64,000 bases of DNA from Micromonospora inositola (GTDB lineage Bacteria > Actinomycetota > Actinomycetes > Mycobacteriales > Micromonosporaceae): the NCBI RefSeq assembly GCF_900090285.1, contig NZ_LT607754.1, positions 4,428,001 through 4,492,000 on the forward strand, written 5' to 3'. Positions within the stretch are counted from its first letter, which is position 1; every line of letters begins with the position of its first letter. The notes under the pieces are model-generated. The model saw only the letters and a program-made list of their open reading frames with translations. It was not told the origin of the DNA and did no database searches. A program made the position numbers and the translations under genes. This document shows positions 21,654-30,503 of this stretch, one piece after another.

Positions 21654-22775
21654 ATGGCACGCAGGGGCTGGTTCCCGGAGGCCGCAGGGCGGCTGCGGCG
21701 GGGCTGGCTGCCGGTGGTGGAGGCCACCCTCGCGGCGACCCTCGCCTGGGTCCTGGCCACCCGGCTGGTCGGCCACCCGCAGCCGTTCTTCGCCCCGGCC
21801 GCCGCGCTGATCGTGCTCGGCCAGGCCCGGGGCCAGCGGATTCGCCGGGCCGTGGAGGTGCTGCTCGGGGTGGCCGCCGGGGTGCTCGTCGCCGACCTGG
21901 TCGTCCAGGCGCTCGGTCCGCGTACCACCTGGACGGTCTTCACCGTCATCCTGCTGACCGTCGCCCTGGCGGTGGCGCTCGGCGCCAGCTCGGTCTCCGT
22001 CGTGCAGGCCGCCGTTTCGGCGCTCTACCTGGTGGTGGTCGCGCCGCCGACCGGGTCGCTGATCCCGTTCCGGTTCGTCGACGCGCTGATCGGCGGCGCG
22101 GTGGCCGTCGTGGCGAGCCAGCTCATCGACGCCCGGCGCCCGCTCGCGCCGCTGGTCGCCGAGTTCCGGAACACCTTCCAGGAACTGGCCGGGCTGCTCG
22201 ACGAGATCGCGGTGGCCCTCGACCGGGGCGACGAGGCGGCCGCCCTGGCCGCGCTGGAGCGGGCCCGGCAGGCGGACGCCGGGGTGGAGCGGCTGCGCGG
22301 CGCGGTGCTCGCCGCCGGTGAGGCGCTGCGGCTCAACCTGCGCCGACGCCGCCACATCGGGCGGCTCCGCTCGGTGGAGGGCTCGATCCGGCAGATCGAC
22401 TACGCGGTCCGCAACGTGCGGGTGCTCGCCCGGGCCGCGGTCACCCTGGTCCGGGGACCGGCGCCCGCGCCGCCGGACCTGGGCGCGGCCGTCCGCACCC
22501 TGGCCGAAGCGGTCCGCGCGGCCGGCGACGCGCTCGCCGCCGACCTGGGCGGGCAGGACGACGTCGCCGACCGGCACGCCGAGCGGGCCGACGAGGCGGC
22601 GCTGGCGGCGGTCCGGGTCGCCGGGCGGCTATTCACCCCCGGCCAGACCCTCCCGCTCGCCATGATCATCGGGCAGCTCCGGGCCACCGCGATCGACCTG
22701 CTCCGCGGGGTCGGCGTCGACGACGACGCCACCGTGCTGGGCCGGGTGGACGCCGCGGTCACCGGACCCGCCTGA
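21654..22775 (+). CDS. FUSC-family inner-membrane exporter-like protein
   Basis: A 373-residue protein with the FUSC half-domain: four to six N-terminal hydrophobic helices (VEATLAATLAWVLATRLVG, FFAPAAALIVLGQARGQRI, VLLGVAAGVLVADLVVQALG and so on) followed by a cytoplasmic helical domain rich in Glu, Arg and Ala. Related proteins (fusaric acid resistance, aromatic acid exporters) move aromatic acids out of the cell. A GGAGGAGGC site precedes ATG 21654. Single gene; convergent with the hydrolase at 22782. Confidence 0.8.
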   Translation: MARRGWFPEAAGRLRRGWLPVVEATLAATLAWVLATRLVGHPQPFFAPAAALIVLGQARGQRIRRAVEVLLGVAAGVLVADLVVQALGPRTTWTVFTVILLTVALAVALGASSVSVVQAAVSALYLVVVAPPTGSLIPFRFVDALIGGAVAVVASQLIDARRPLAPLVAEFRNTFQELAGLLDEIAVALDRGDEAAALAALERARQADAGVERLRGAVLAAGEALRLNLRRRRHIGRLRSVEGSIRQIDYAVRNVRVLARAAVTLVRGPAPAPPDLGAAVRTLAEAVRAAGDALAADLGGQDDVADRHAERADEAALAAVRVAGRLFTPGQTLPLAMIIGQLRATAIDLLRGVGVDDDATVLGRVDAAVTGPA

Positions 22776-22781
22776 CCGGCG

Positions 22782-23474
22782 TCAGCCGGCGAGCCAGGCC
22801 ACCGCCCGCTGCCGGATCTCCGCCGGCACCTCGTGGCCGCCGGCGAACTCGGCGTACTCCACCGGGTAGCCGAGGCTGTGCAGCCGGGGCACCAGCCGCC
22901 GGCTGCACACGTCCACCGGCAGCACCCGGTCGTCGCTGCCGTGCGAGACGAAGGCGCGTGGCCGGCCGTGGGTCACCAGCGGCGCGGCGAAGCCGGGGGA
23001 GAAGGCCAGCACCGCGTCGACCAGGTCGCCGTTGGTCAGGCCCAGGGAGAGCGCGTACGACGCCCCGTCGGAGAAGCCGCCCAGCGCCACGCCCGCCACC
23101 GGGTACGCCCCGAAGACGACGCCGAGCAGCTCGTCGATCCGACGCACGTCGGGGCCGTACCCCTCGCCGACCAGGTCCCAACTGCTCGCGGTGGCCTGCG
23201 GGGCGAGCAGCAGCAGCCGGTGCGCGTCGGCCAGCGGGAGCAGCAGGTCGAGTCCCTGCCGGGCGGTCCCGCCCGCCCCGTGCAGCAGCACCACCAGCCG
23301 ATACGGCCCGTCGCCGGGCGGCGCGTACGCCAGCGCCGGCGGCCCGCCGTCCGGGGCCGGCACGGGGACCAGGCCGCTCGCCCCGTGTCCCGTCGGCGGG
23401 GCGGGGCGGGCGCTCAGCCGGCCGTGCCGCGGGCCCTCCTCGGGTTGCCGGTGCGGCGGCGCGGGCTCGGTCAC
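22782..23474 (-). CDS. Alpha/beta hydrolase (phospholipase/carboxylesterase-like)
   Basis: A 230-residue serine hydrolase. Visible motifs: LLHGAGGTA (oxyanion loop, about residue 64), nucleophile elbow GGFSDGAS (about residue 135), catalytic Asp in HGSDDRVLP and His in GGHEV near the end. The pattern resembles feruloyl-esterase/PHB-depolymerase and phospholipase/carboxylesterase relatives. No signal peptide. The N-terminal 40 residues are a Pro-rich linker. The GTG start at 23474 follows a purine-rich stretch; a later start is possible. Substrate unknown. Confidence 0.75.
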   Translation of the reverse strand: MTEPAPPHRQPEEGPRHGRLSARPAPPTGHGASGLVPVPAPDGGPPALAYAPPGDGPYRLVVLLHGAGGTARQGLDLLLPLADAHRLLLLAPQATASSWDLVGEGYGPDVRRIDELLGVVFGAYPVAGVALGGFSDGASYALSLGLTNGDLVDAVLAFSPGFAAPLVTHGRPRAFVSHGSDDRVLPVDVCSRRLVPRLHSLGYPVEYAEFAGGHEVPAEIRQRAVAWLAG

Positions 23475-23547
23475 CTCGTCTCGCCCCCTCCCGTCGGCGG
23501 ATCCCCGGGCGGTTACCCCGCTTCCCGCCGGTCAACCACCCGCCCGG

Positions 23548-24537
23548 TCAGGCGCTGTCGCGGGCGACCAGCGTCGACGGGAACGCGGTGACCGGCGGCA
23601 CCCGGCGGCCGTCCAGCACCGCGGTGGCCGCCGCCTCGGCGATCCGCCGCACCGGGTGGGTGGCGGTGGTGAGCGCGGGGGTGCTGACCGCCGCGTACGG
23701 GATGTCGTCGAAGCCCGCCACCGCCACGTCGCCGGGCACCCGGATCCCGCGCCCGCGCAGCGCGGAGATCGCGCCCAGCGCGGTGGCGTCGCTGGCCGCG
23801 AAGATCGCGTCGGTGTCCGGCCACCGGCTGAGCACCTCCAGCGCCGCCCGGCCGCCCCGCGCGGCGGTGAAGTCGCCGGCCACCAGCCGCACCGGCAGCC
23901 CGGCTGCCCGCATCAGCGCCCGGTACGCGGCCACCGACCGCCCGGCGCAGGTGAGCCAGCGGGGGCCGGTGACCATGGCGATCCGGCGGCGGCCCGTGTC
24001 GCACAGGTGCCGCACCACCGCGTCGGCGCCCGCGCCGTTGTCCACGTCGAAGGAGGGCACGGCCACCGAGCCGATGCCGATCGAGGCGACCCGGCCGCGC
24101 AGGCCGGCCGGCATCGCGTCCAGCACGGGTTGGGTGGTGTTGACCAGCACCACCCCGCAGACGCCCCGGTCCTCGCCGAGCCGCCGCAGGCCGGTCGGGC
24201 CGCGCAGCGGCAGCCACTCCAGGGCCACCCCGAGACCGTGCGGGGCACAGACCCGGGCGGCGGTCCCCGCCACCCGGTCGACGTACGGGTCGTCCAGGAC
24301 GGTGGCATCGGTCCCGGAAACGGCGATCACCAGCCGCACCCCGGCACCGCGGACGAGGGCGCGGGCCGCCGGGTTCGGCACGTACCCGAGCCGGTCGACG
24401 GCGGCGGCCACCCGGTCCCGGGCGGCCGGCGAGGCGAACCCGGTGCGGGCGATCACCCGCGACGCGGTCGACCGGGACACCCCGGCCGCCCGGGCGACGT
24501 CGTCGAGGGTCGCCGGGCGTGTCGTCGGCGTGCTCAT
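23548..24537 (-). CDS. LacI-family transcriptional regulator
   Basis: A 329-residue repressor. The HTH (TLDDVARAAGVSRSTASRVI) covers residues 8-27, with the hinge helix YVPNPAARALV after it. A periplasmic-binding-like sugar-sensing domain fills the rest. ATG 24537 is preceded by GGAGGACGAC, so the longer frame to 24591 is not used. It is divergent from an MFS transporter, and a LacI-type operator lies between them, which suggests it represses that transporter until a sugar-like ligand is bound. Confidence 0.85.
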   Translation of the reverse strand: MSTPTTRPATLDDVARAAGVSRSTASRVIARTGFASPAARDRVAAAVDRLGYVPNPAARALVRGAGVRLVIAVSGTDATVLDDPYVDRVAGTAARVCAPHGLGVALEWLPLRGPTGLRRLGEDRGVCGVVLVNTTQPVLDAMPAGLRGRVASIGIGSVAVPSFDVDNGAGADAVVRHLCDTGRRRIAMVTGPRWLTCAGRSVAAYRALMRAAGLPVRLVAGDFTAARGGRAALEVLSRWPDTDAIFAASDATALGAISALRGRGIRVPGDVAVAGFDDIPYAAVSTPALTTATHPVRRIAEAAATAVLDGRRVPPVTAFPSTLVARDSA

Positions 24538-24636
24538 GTCGTCCTCCAGCCGTCCGGTCGCGCCCCCGCGCCCGGCCCACTCCGGCATCATGCCGCGTCG
24601 CGGCGGTAGCCGGTAAGGGGCGGCTCCGGCTTGTGG

Positions 24637-24650
24637 TGGTAGCGCTCTCA
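24637..24650. promoter_or_regulatory. LacI-type operator between regulator and MFS gene
   Basis: TGGTAGCGCTCTCA is close to the LacI-family consensus TGRGAGCGCTCYCA, symmetric around AGCGCT. It lies 51 bases before the MFS start codon and 100 bases before the lacI-type start. Confidence 0.65.
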
Positions 24651-24700
24651 GGTGTGCGATCGTCGTCGAGACAGTTCACCGGGGAGAGGGCCACAGCGCT

Positions 24701-25918
24701 GTGAGCAGCACCACCGACACACCGACCGCCGCGCCGCGCGCCGTACCTCGGCCGGTCCTGGCCGCCCGTACCGGGGTGGCGGTCGTGTTCGCCCTCAACG
24801 GGCTGGCGGTGGCCACCTGGTTCTCCCGGGTCCCCGCGGTGAAGGAGTCCCTCGAACTGAGCGCGGGCCGGCTGGGCCTGCTGCTGCTCGCGATGTCCGT
24901 CGGCGCGCTGCTGGCGATGCCGACCGCCGGCCTGGTCACCCAGCGCCTCGGGCCGGCCCGGACGGTGGCCACGTCGACCCTGCTTGTCGCCGTGGGCATG
25001 ACGGTGGTGGGGCTCTCCGCCGGGCTCGCCGGCTCGCTGGCCGGCGTCGCCGTCGGGCTGTTCGCCCTCGGCTACGGGTCCGGCGCCTGCGACGTGGCGA
25101 TGAACATCGAGGGCGCGGCCGTCGAGAAGCGGCTGGGCCGGACCATCCTGCCCCGGTTCCACGCTGCCTGGAGCCTCGGCTCGGTGGCCGGGGCGGGGAT
25201 CGGCGCCGGGGCGGCCCGGGTGGGCGTACCGGTCGGGGTGCACCTGACCGCGCTGGCGACGGTGGTGCTGGTCGGCACGCTGCTCGGCGCCCGGTCCTTC
25301 CTGCCGGCCGCCGCGGAGGCCGACGGCCCGGCGGAGCCGGCGGCCCGGCGGCGGGCGCTGCTGGCCGCCTGGCGGGAGCCGCGCACCCTGCTCGTCGGCC
25401 TGCTGGTGCTGGTGATGGCGTTCACCGAGGGCAGCGCGAACGACTGGCTGGCGGTCGCCTTCGTCGACGGGTACGGGGTCAGCGAGGCGGTCGGCGCGGC
25501 CGTCTTCGGCGTCTTCGTGGTCGGCATGACGCTCGGCCGGACCGCCGGCACCGTGGCCATCGACCGCTGGGGACGGGTGCCGGTGCTGCTCGGCACCATC
25601 GGTCTCGCCTCCGCCGGTGCCGCACTGGCGGTGCTGGCCGGCTCCGGGCCGCTGGCGGTCGCCGGCGTCGCGCTCTGGGGGCTCGGCGCATCGCTCGGCT
25701 TCCCGGTCGGGATGAGCGCCGCCGCGGACGACGAGGACCGGGCGCCGGCCCGGGTCAGCGTGGTCGCGGTGATCGGCTACACCGCGTTCCTGGGCGGGCC
25801 ACCGCTGCTCGGCCTGCTCGGCGACCAGGTCGGCACGCTGCGCGCGCTGCTGGTCGTGCCGATCCTGCTGCTGCCCACCCTCGCCCTGGTCCCGGTGCTG
25901 CGCCCACCGGCCCGCTGA
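24701..25918 (+). CDS. MFS transporter
   Basis: A 405-residue major facilitator protein with 12 predicted hydrophobic helices. Family features include TWFSRVPAVKESLELSAGRL after helix 1 and a conserved GYGSGACDVAMNIEGAAVE in helix 4. This subgroup is related to fucose-permease-like carriers, but the substrate is unproven. GTG 24701 follows GGGGAGAGGG. Expression is probably controlled by the neighbouring LacI repressor through the operator at 24637. Confidence 0.8.
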   Translation: MSSTTDTPTAAPRAVPRPVLAARTGVAVVFALNGLAVATWFSRVPAVKESLELSAGRLGLLLLAMSVGALLAMPTAGLVTQRLGPARTVATSTLLVAVGMTVVGLSAGLAGSLAGVAVGLFALGYGSGACDVAMNIEGAAVEKRLGRTILPRFHAAWSLGSVAGAGIGAGAARVGVPVGVHLTALATVVLVGTLLGARSFLPAAAEADGPAEPAARRRALLAAWREPRTLLVGLLVLVMAFTEGSANDWLAVAFVDGYGVSEAVGAAVFGVFVVGMTLGRTAGTVAIDRWGRVPVLLGTIGLASAGAALAVLAGSGPLAVAGVALWGLGASLGFPVGMSAAADDEDRAPARVSVVAVIGYTAFLGGPPLLGLLGDQVGTLRALLVVPILLLPTLALVPVLRPPAR

Positions 25919-26114
25919 CCCTCGGCGGCCGGGCGGCGCCGCCATGATCGACTGCACGGGCGGGACATCGGGGTGACCGGATCATCGGACACCGCGATGT
26001 CCGGTATCCGGAGTGGATCAAGGTCGGCGGCGGTCATCGCACGCCCATCCGGCTCGCAGCCGATTTTCAGGCAGGGGTGCTGCACTGGGAGGGACGCCGA
26101 GGAGAGGAGCCGAC

Positions 26115-26453
26115 ATGGGCTGGTTCAGCCGGCGGCCCCGGGCCGCCGACCAGACGACCCCGACGAAGCTCGACCGCGAGGCGACCGGGGAGGACCTGGC
26201 CGCGCTGGAGGCGTTCGTGACCAGCCGCCAGGGCGTGGAGTTCTACCTGGAGCCGGAGACCACGGCGACCGACACCACCGTGGTCGCGATCGCCCACGAC
26301 GGCGAGTGGATCCGCCGCCGGACCGGCTCGCCGCGCGCCGCCGCGAAGATCGCCCAGAAGCACGCCGTCCCGCTGTACGAGGCGGCCCGCACCGGCTACC
26401 CGGAGCGGATGCGGGCCTGGAACCGGGCCCATCCGGAGCGCCGCGCCCGCTGA
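26115..26453 (+). CDS. Small conserved hypothetical protein
   Basis: A 112-residue soluble protein (MGWFSRRPRA start, then ALEAFVTSRQGVEFYLEPET and TVVAIAHDGEWIRRR). ATG 26115 has a GAGGAG site six bases upstream. The mixed alpha/beta pattern and size match a common actinobacterial hypothetical; no catalytic motif is visible. The 196 bases before it hold only a short GGACATCG inverted repeat (25963-25970 with 25995-26002). Confidence 0.6.
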   Translation: MGWFSRRPRAADQTTPTKLDREATGEDLAALEAFVTSRQGVEFYLEPETTATDTTVVAIAHDGEWIRRRTGSPRAAAKIAQKHAVPLYEAARTGYPERMRAWNRAHPERRAR

Positions 26454-26460
26454 CCCTCTC

Positions 26461-26760
26461 ACCTCCTGCCGGCGGACCGGCTCGGGACGGTCCCTGGGGC
26501 GCGCGGAACGCGACGGCGAGCTCGTCGTCGTACGTGGCGAGCGGTCGGCCGTCGGCCGCGTGTGCCACGAGCCGCCCGTGCGCCATCGTCGCCGACCGGA
26601 ACGAGAAGGTCCGGGACCCGGGGTAGGCGGCGAGCAGGGGAATGGCCCGAGGCGCGCCGCCCGGGGCGGAGTAGTACTCGAACCGGGCGCACCCGCGGGG
26701 AAACCACGCCGTTGACCCGCACCTTGGTCTTCTCGACCGCCGTGCCGAAGGTGACCAGGG
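26461..26760 (-). pseudogene. Frameshifted remnant downstream of crcB
   Basis: Immediately after the crcB stop, one minus frame reads TLVTFGTAVEKTKVRVNGVV and then loses coding character. The next frame continues with RFEYYSAPGGAPRAIPLLAA, YPGSRTFSFRSATMAHGRLV and AHAADGRPLATYDDELAVAF. Joining them needs one frameshift near 26690. No start codon or ribosome site exists for either. It looks like the remains of a gene of at least 90 codons; family unknown. Confidence 0.4.
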
Positions 26761-27123
26761 TCAGGCGGTGAGGGCGTGGGCGACGGCGCAGCCGAGCGAG
26801 GCCGCGCCCAGCCCGGCGACCACGCTGGCCAGCACGTTGGCCATGGCGTGGAAGCGGGCGCCCTCCCGGGCCAGCCGCAGCGTCTCGTAGCTGAGCGTGG
26901 ACCAGGTGGTGAGCGCGCCGCAGAACCCGGTGCCGACCAGCGCGGTCACCGCCGAGGCGGCCGGCACCGCGGCCACCGCGCCGAGCAGCAGCGACCCGGC
27001 CACGTTGACGGTCAGCGTCCCCCACGGGAACGGCGAGTCGTGCCGGGCCTGCACGGCCCGGTCGGTCAGGTAGCGCAGCGGTGCGCCGAGCGCCGCCCCG
27101 AGCGCGATCAGCAGGACGGTCAC
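26761..27123 (-). CDS. crcB: Fluoride channel subunit CrcB/Fluc
   Basis: A 120-residue four-helix membrane protein of the Fluc family, which exports fluoride as a dimer. It shows GAPLRYLTDRAVQ near the N-terminus, GTLTVNVAGSLLLG and the signature GFCGALTTWSTLSYE. The GTG start at 27123 overlaps the stop of the upstream crcB gene (GTGA), so the two are translated together and probably form a heterodimer, as is usual for paired Fluc genes in Gram-positive bacteria. Confidence 0.9.
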   Translation of the reverse strand: MTVLLIALGAALGAPLRYLTDRAVQARHDSPFPWGTLTVNVAGSLLLGAVAAVPAASAVTALVGTGFCGALTTWSTLSYETLRLAREGARFHAMANVLASVVAGLGAASLGCAVAHALTA

Positions 27124-27593
27124 CGCGCCTCCCGCCGGGCCAGCAGCCGGGCGGTCATCGCGTCCCCGGCCCAGACGGCCAGCAGCGCGCCGACCAGCGT
27201 CGCCGCCAGGTACGCCAGCGCGGTGCCGGCCGCGCCCGCCACCACCGCCCGCTGCGCGTCGACCGCGTACGCGGAGAAGGTGGTGAAGCCGCCGAGCACC
27301 CCCACGCCGAGGAACGGCCGGACCAACGGGTGGACCGGGCGCGCCCCGATGACCGCCATCAGCACGCCGATCAGCAGGCAGCCGGTCAGGTTGATGCCGA
27401 AGGTGGCCCACGGGAAGCCGGTCGGGGCGTACGGGAACGCGGCTTGGACGCCGGCCCGGGCCAGCCCCCCGAGCACTCCGCCGGCGGCGATGGCGCCGAG
27501 CACCGCCGCGGGGTGCGCGGTCAACTCCGCCCGGTCGGCGGGTATGCGCAGGTCGACGTCCGGGTCGACGCGGAACTCGGGTGGTGGTGTCAC
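27120..27593 (-). CDS. crcB: Fluoride channel subunit CrcB/Fluc, longer paralogue
   Basis: A 157-residue Fluc protein with an extra hydrophilic N-terminus of about 30 residues. Core features: GGLARAGVQAAFPYAPTGFP, WATFGINLTGCLLIG and GGFTTFSAYAVD, holding the Phe-box and polar-track residues of fluoride channels. GTG 27593 follows GGAGGCACC. First gene of the pair. No fluoride riboswitch is recognisable in the 115 bases upstream. Confidence 0.9.
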   Translation of the reverse strand: MTPPPEFRVDPDVDLRIPADRAELTAHPAAVLGAIAAGGVLGGLARAGVQAAFPYAPTGFPWATFGINLTGCLLIGVLMAVIGARPVHPLVRPFLGVGVLGGFTTFSAYAVDAQRAVVAGAAGTALAYLAATLVGALLAVWAGDAMTARLLARREAR

Positions 27594-27958
27594 GGTGCCT
27601 CCCCACCAGGACGGGCATCACTGGCAGGGACCGTTGGCGAGCGTGTCGCGGTTCTCCCGGCGTACCCCGGGACGGCGGGCCCCACCGCCGGTCTCCGGCC
27701 GAGCTTAGCCCTCGCTGTGGGCCGCTGGCCGACGCCCTGGCCGACGGGGTGCGGACCCCGGAGCTGGCGCCGCTGGTGGACGCGCTGCACCGGCTGCCCG
27801 CCGCCCGCTGACCCGCGCCACTGCGCCGCCTCGCCGGGCGGCCATCGGCGCTGGGCGATGCCGGGGCCGTGACCTGGCACGACAGCCGGTACGGGCGTAC
27901 GGTACGCAGCATCGCCCGGCGTCGCCCCGTGTCGGGCACCGTCGCGCAGGAGGCAGCC

Positions 27959-29266
27959 GTGCAGGACCGCATCCCTCGTCCGGAAGAGCTGGAGCCCGTG
28001 GAACGGGCCGGCGTCGACGAGCTGCGGGCGCTGCAACTGGACCGGCTGCGCTGGTCGCTGCGGCACGCGTACGACAACGTGCCGCACTACCGCCGCGCCT
28101 TCGAGGCGGCGGGCGTCCACCCCGACGACTGCCGGGAGCTCGCCGACCTGGCCCGCTTCCCGTTCACCGGCAAGGCGGAGCTGCGGCAGAACTACCCGTT
28201 CGGCATGTTCGCGGTGCCCCGGGAGCGGGTCGCCCGGCTGCACGCCTCCTCCGGCACCACCGGCCGCCCCACCGTGGTCGGCTACACGAAGGACGACCTC
28301 ACCACCTGGGCCCGGTTGATGGCCCGCTCGATCCGCGCCTCCGGCGGCCGCCCCGGCGACCGGGTGCACGTGGCGTACGGCTACGGCCTGTTCACCGGCG
28401 GGCTGGGCGCGCACTACGGCGCCGAGGAGCTGGGCTGCACCGTCATCCCGGTCTCCGGGGGCATGACCGAGCGGCAGGTGATGCTGATCCGCGACTTCGA
28501 GCCAGACGTCATCATGGTCACCCCCAGCTACATGCTCGCCATCGTGGACGAGATGGAACGCCAGGGCGTCGACCCGAAGTCCACCTCGCTGAAGGTCGGC
28601 ATCTTCGGCGCCGAGCCGTGGACCGAGGACATGCGCCGCGAGATGGAGCAGCGGCTCGACATGCACGCGGTGGACATCTACGGGCTGTCCGAGGTGATGG
28701 GCCCCGGGGTGGCCGTCGAGTGCGTGGAGACCAAGGACGGCCTGCACCTGTGGGAGGACCACTTCTATCCGGAGGTCATCGACCCGGTCACCGGGGCGGT
28801 GATGCCGGACGGCGAGCAGGGCGAGCTGGTGCTCACCTCGCTGACCAAGGAGGCCATGCCGGTGGTCCGCTACCGCACCCGGGATCTCACCCGGCTGCTG
28901 CCGGGCACCGCCCGGACGATGCGCCGGATCGAGAAGATCACCGGCCGGACGGACGACATGATGATCGTGCGCGGGGTGAACGTCTTCCCCACCCAGATCG
29001 AGGAGCTGATCCTGCGTACCCCGGCGTTGTCGCCGCATTTCCAGTGCGTGCTGGACCGGCAGGGCCGGATGGACACCCTCACCGTCAAGGTGGAGCGTCG
29101 GGTCGGGGTGGCCGCCGACGAGGCCGCGCGGGCCGGCGCGGCGCTGGTGGAGCAGGTCAAGAACACCATCGGGGTCAGCGTCGCGGTGCAGGTGGTCGAG
29201 CCGGACGGGGTGGAGCGGTCGATGGGCAAGATGCGCCGGATCGTGGACCAGCGGCGGGGGCGCTGA
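27959..29266 (+). CDS. paaK: Phenylacetate-CoA ligase
   Basis: A 435-residue adenylate-forming enzyme that converts phenylacetate (or a related aryl acid) to its CoA ester with ATP. It has the phosphate loop HASSGTTGRPTVVGYT (about residues 96-110), the PaaK-type YGYGLFTGGLGAHYGAEE and IYGLSEVMGPGV, and the C-terminal MMIVRGVNVFPTQIEEL. GTG 27959 follows AGGAGG and gives the family's usual length. A thioesterase follows one base after the stop. Other paa catabolic genes are absent here. Confidence 0.9.
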   Translation: MQDRIPRPEELEPVERAGVDELRALQLDRLRWSLRHAYDNVPHYRRAFEAAGVHPDDCRELADLARFPFTGKAELRQNYPFGMFAVPRERVARLHASSGTTGRPTVVGYTKDDLTTWARLMARSIRASGGRPGDRVHVAYGYGLFTGGLGAHYGAEELGCTVIPVSGGMTERQVMLIRDFEPDVIMVTPSYMLAIVDEMERQGVDPKSTSLKVGIFGAEPWTEDMRREMEQRLDMHAVDIYGLSEVMGPGVAVECVETKDGLHLWEDHFYPEVIDPVTGAVMPDGEQGELVLTSLTKEAMPVVRYRTRDLTRLLPGTARTMRRIEKITGRTDDMMIVRGVNVFPTQIEELILRTPALSPHFQCVLDRQGRMDTLTVKVERRVGVAADEAARAGAALVEQVKNTIGVSVAVQVVEPDGVERSMGKMRRIVDQRRGR

Positions 29267-29267
29267 C

Positions 29268-29687
29268 GTGGGGGAGAGCGGCGGCCGTACCGCGGCGCAC
29301 GACATGTTCGACGCCGACGTGGCCTCCAAGGGGCTCGGCATCGAGCTGGTCTCCGCCGCCGACGGCGCGGCGGTGGCCCGGATGCGGGTGACCGCGGCCA
29401 TGCTCAACGGCCACGCGATCGGCCACGGCGGGTTCGTCTTCCTGCTCGCCGACACCGCGTTCGCGCTCGCCTGCAACAGCCACGGCCCGGTCACGGTCGC
29501 CGCCGGCGGGGAGATCAGCTTCCTCCGCCCGGTGCGCGAGGGCGACCTGCTGGAGGCCCGGGCCACCGAGCGCACCCGGTACGGCCGCAGCGGCATCTAC
29601 GACGTCACGGTCTGGCGGGACGACGAGGTGGTCGCCGAGTTCCGGGGCCGCAGCCGGACGCTGGCGTCCCGCGCCGAGCCGGGCTGA
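29268..29687 (+). CDS. paaI: PaaI-type hotdog thioesterase
   Basis: A 139-residue hotdog-fold acyl-CoA thioesterase. The signature NGHAIGHGGFVFLLADTAFA with the catalytic Asp lies near residue 65, and FLRPVREGDLLEARA follows. PaaI releases CoA from dead-end ring-hydroxylated phenylacetyl-CoA. The GTG start lies one base after the paaK stop, so the two genes form an operon. Confidence 0.88.
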   Translation: MGESGGRTAAHDMFDADVASKGLGIELVSAADGAAVARMRVTAAMLNGHAIGHGGFVFLLADTAFALACNSHGPVTVAAGGEISFLRPVREGDLLEARATERTRYGRSGIYDVTVWRDDEVVAEFRGRSRTLASRAEPG

Positions 29688-29773
29688 GCGCTCGGCGGAT
29701 CCGGCGTGGGGTGGCGGCCCGCGACGCGGCCCGGCGTGGCCGCGATGTCGGAGGTCTGCGGCAGCATGGCCGG

Positions 29774-30340
29774 ATGGGACAGATTCTGCTCTTCCATTCC
29801 GTCTACGGGGTGCGCCCCGCCGTGCTGGCCGCCGCCGACCGGTTGCGTGCGGCCGGGCATCAGGTGGTCACCCCCGACCTGTACGGCCTGCCGGCCGTGG
29901 ACACCGTCGAGGAGGGCTTCGCCCTGCTCAACAAGATCGGCCAGGACACGGTGCTCGACCGGGCCCGCGCCGCGGCGCGGGACCTGCCGGCCGAGACCGT
30001 GCTGGCCGGCTTCTCGATGGGGGCGGGGGTGGCCGGGGCGCTGCTCGCCGAGCGGCCCGCCGCCGCGGGCCTGCTCCTGCTGCACGGCACCGGGGGCGCG
30101 CCGGACGCGGTCCGTCCGGGGCTGCCGGTACAGCTGCACCTCGCCGACCCCGACGAGTACGACCCGCAGGACGAGGTGGACGAGTGGCAGCGGGGGATGA
30201 CCGCCGCCGGCGCCGACCTGTCGGTGTACCGCTACCCGGGGCCCGGGCACCTCTTCACCGACCCGGACCTGCCCGACCACGACCCGGTGGCCGCCGAGCA
30301 GACCTGGGAACGCGCGCTGGCGTTCCTCGCCCGCCTCTGA
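29774..30340 (+). CDS. Dienelactone hydrolase-family protein
   Basis: A 188-residue alpha/beta hydrolase of the short dienelactone-hydrolase type. It has a nucleophile elbow AGFSMGAGVAG with Ser near residue 80, an acidic residue in the ADPDEYDP segment and the catalytic His in PGPGHLFTD. Cys replaces Ser in classical DLH, whereas this protein has Ser, as in many uncharacterised actinobacterial relatives. ATG 29774 was chosen because it starts at the first strand (GQILLFHSVYG). It follows paaI by 86 bases on the same strand. Confidence 0.75.
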   Translation: MGQILLFHSVYGVRPAVLAAADRLRAAGHQVVTPDLYGLPAVDTVEEGFALLNKIGQDTVLDRARAAARDLPAETVLAGFSMGAGVAGALLAERPAAAGLLLLHGTGGAPDAVRPGLPVQLHLADPDEYDPQDEVDEWQRGMTAAGADLSVYRYPGPGHLFTDPDLPDHDPVAAEQTWERALAFLARL

Positions 30341-30458
30341 CCGGACCGCTGACCCCACCTCCGACCGGCCCTGCCGCTGACCGTCCCGGCGCAGGTCGAG
30401 CTGTTGCCGGAAGTCGCCACGGCGACGCCCGGGCCGTCGTGCCGGGCGTGCGTCCGGG

Positions 30459-30481
30459 CCCGGGCCGGGCTCCGGCCCGGG
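30459..30481. terminator. GC hairpin between convergent genes
   Basis: A 10-bp all-GC stem (30459-30468 with 30472-30481) with a three-base loop lies between the hydrolase stop (30340) and the end of the cyclase gene (30504). Confidence 0.45.
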
Positions 30482-30503
30482 AGCGCTCACGCCTGGCCGG
30501 GTG

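Noticed and set aside
27594..27710. Possible fluoride riboswitch upstream of the crcB pair
   Set aside because: The conserved crcB-motif segments (GGNGAUGG and the later CUGAUG/ACUCC region) are not found in the expected order.
27715..27811. A plus frame reading LADALADGVRTPELAPLVDALHRLPAAR-like sequence before paaK
   Set aside because: It may be the tail of a lost gene, but it is under 35 codons, lacks a start and could arise by chance in Ala/Leu-rich high-GC DNA.
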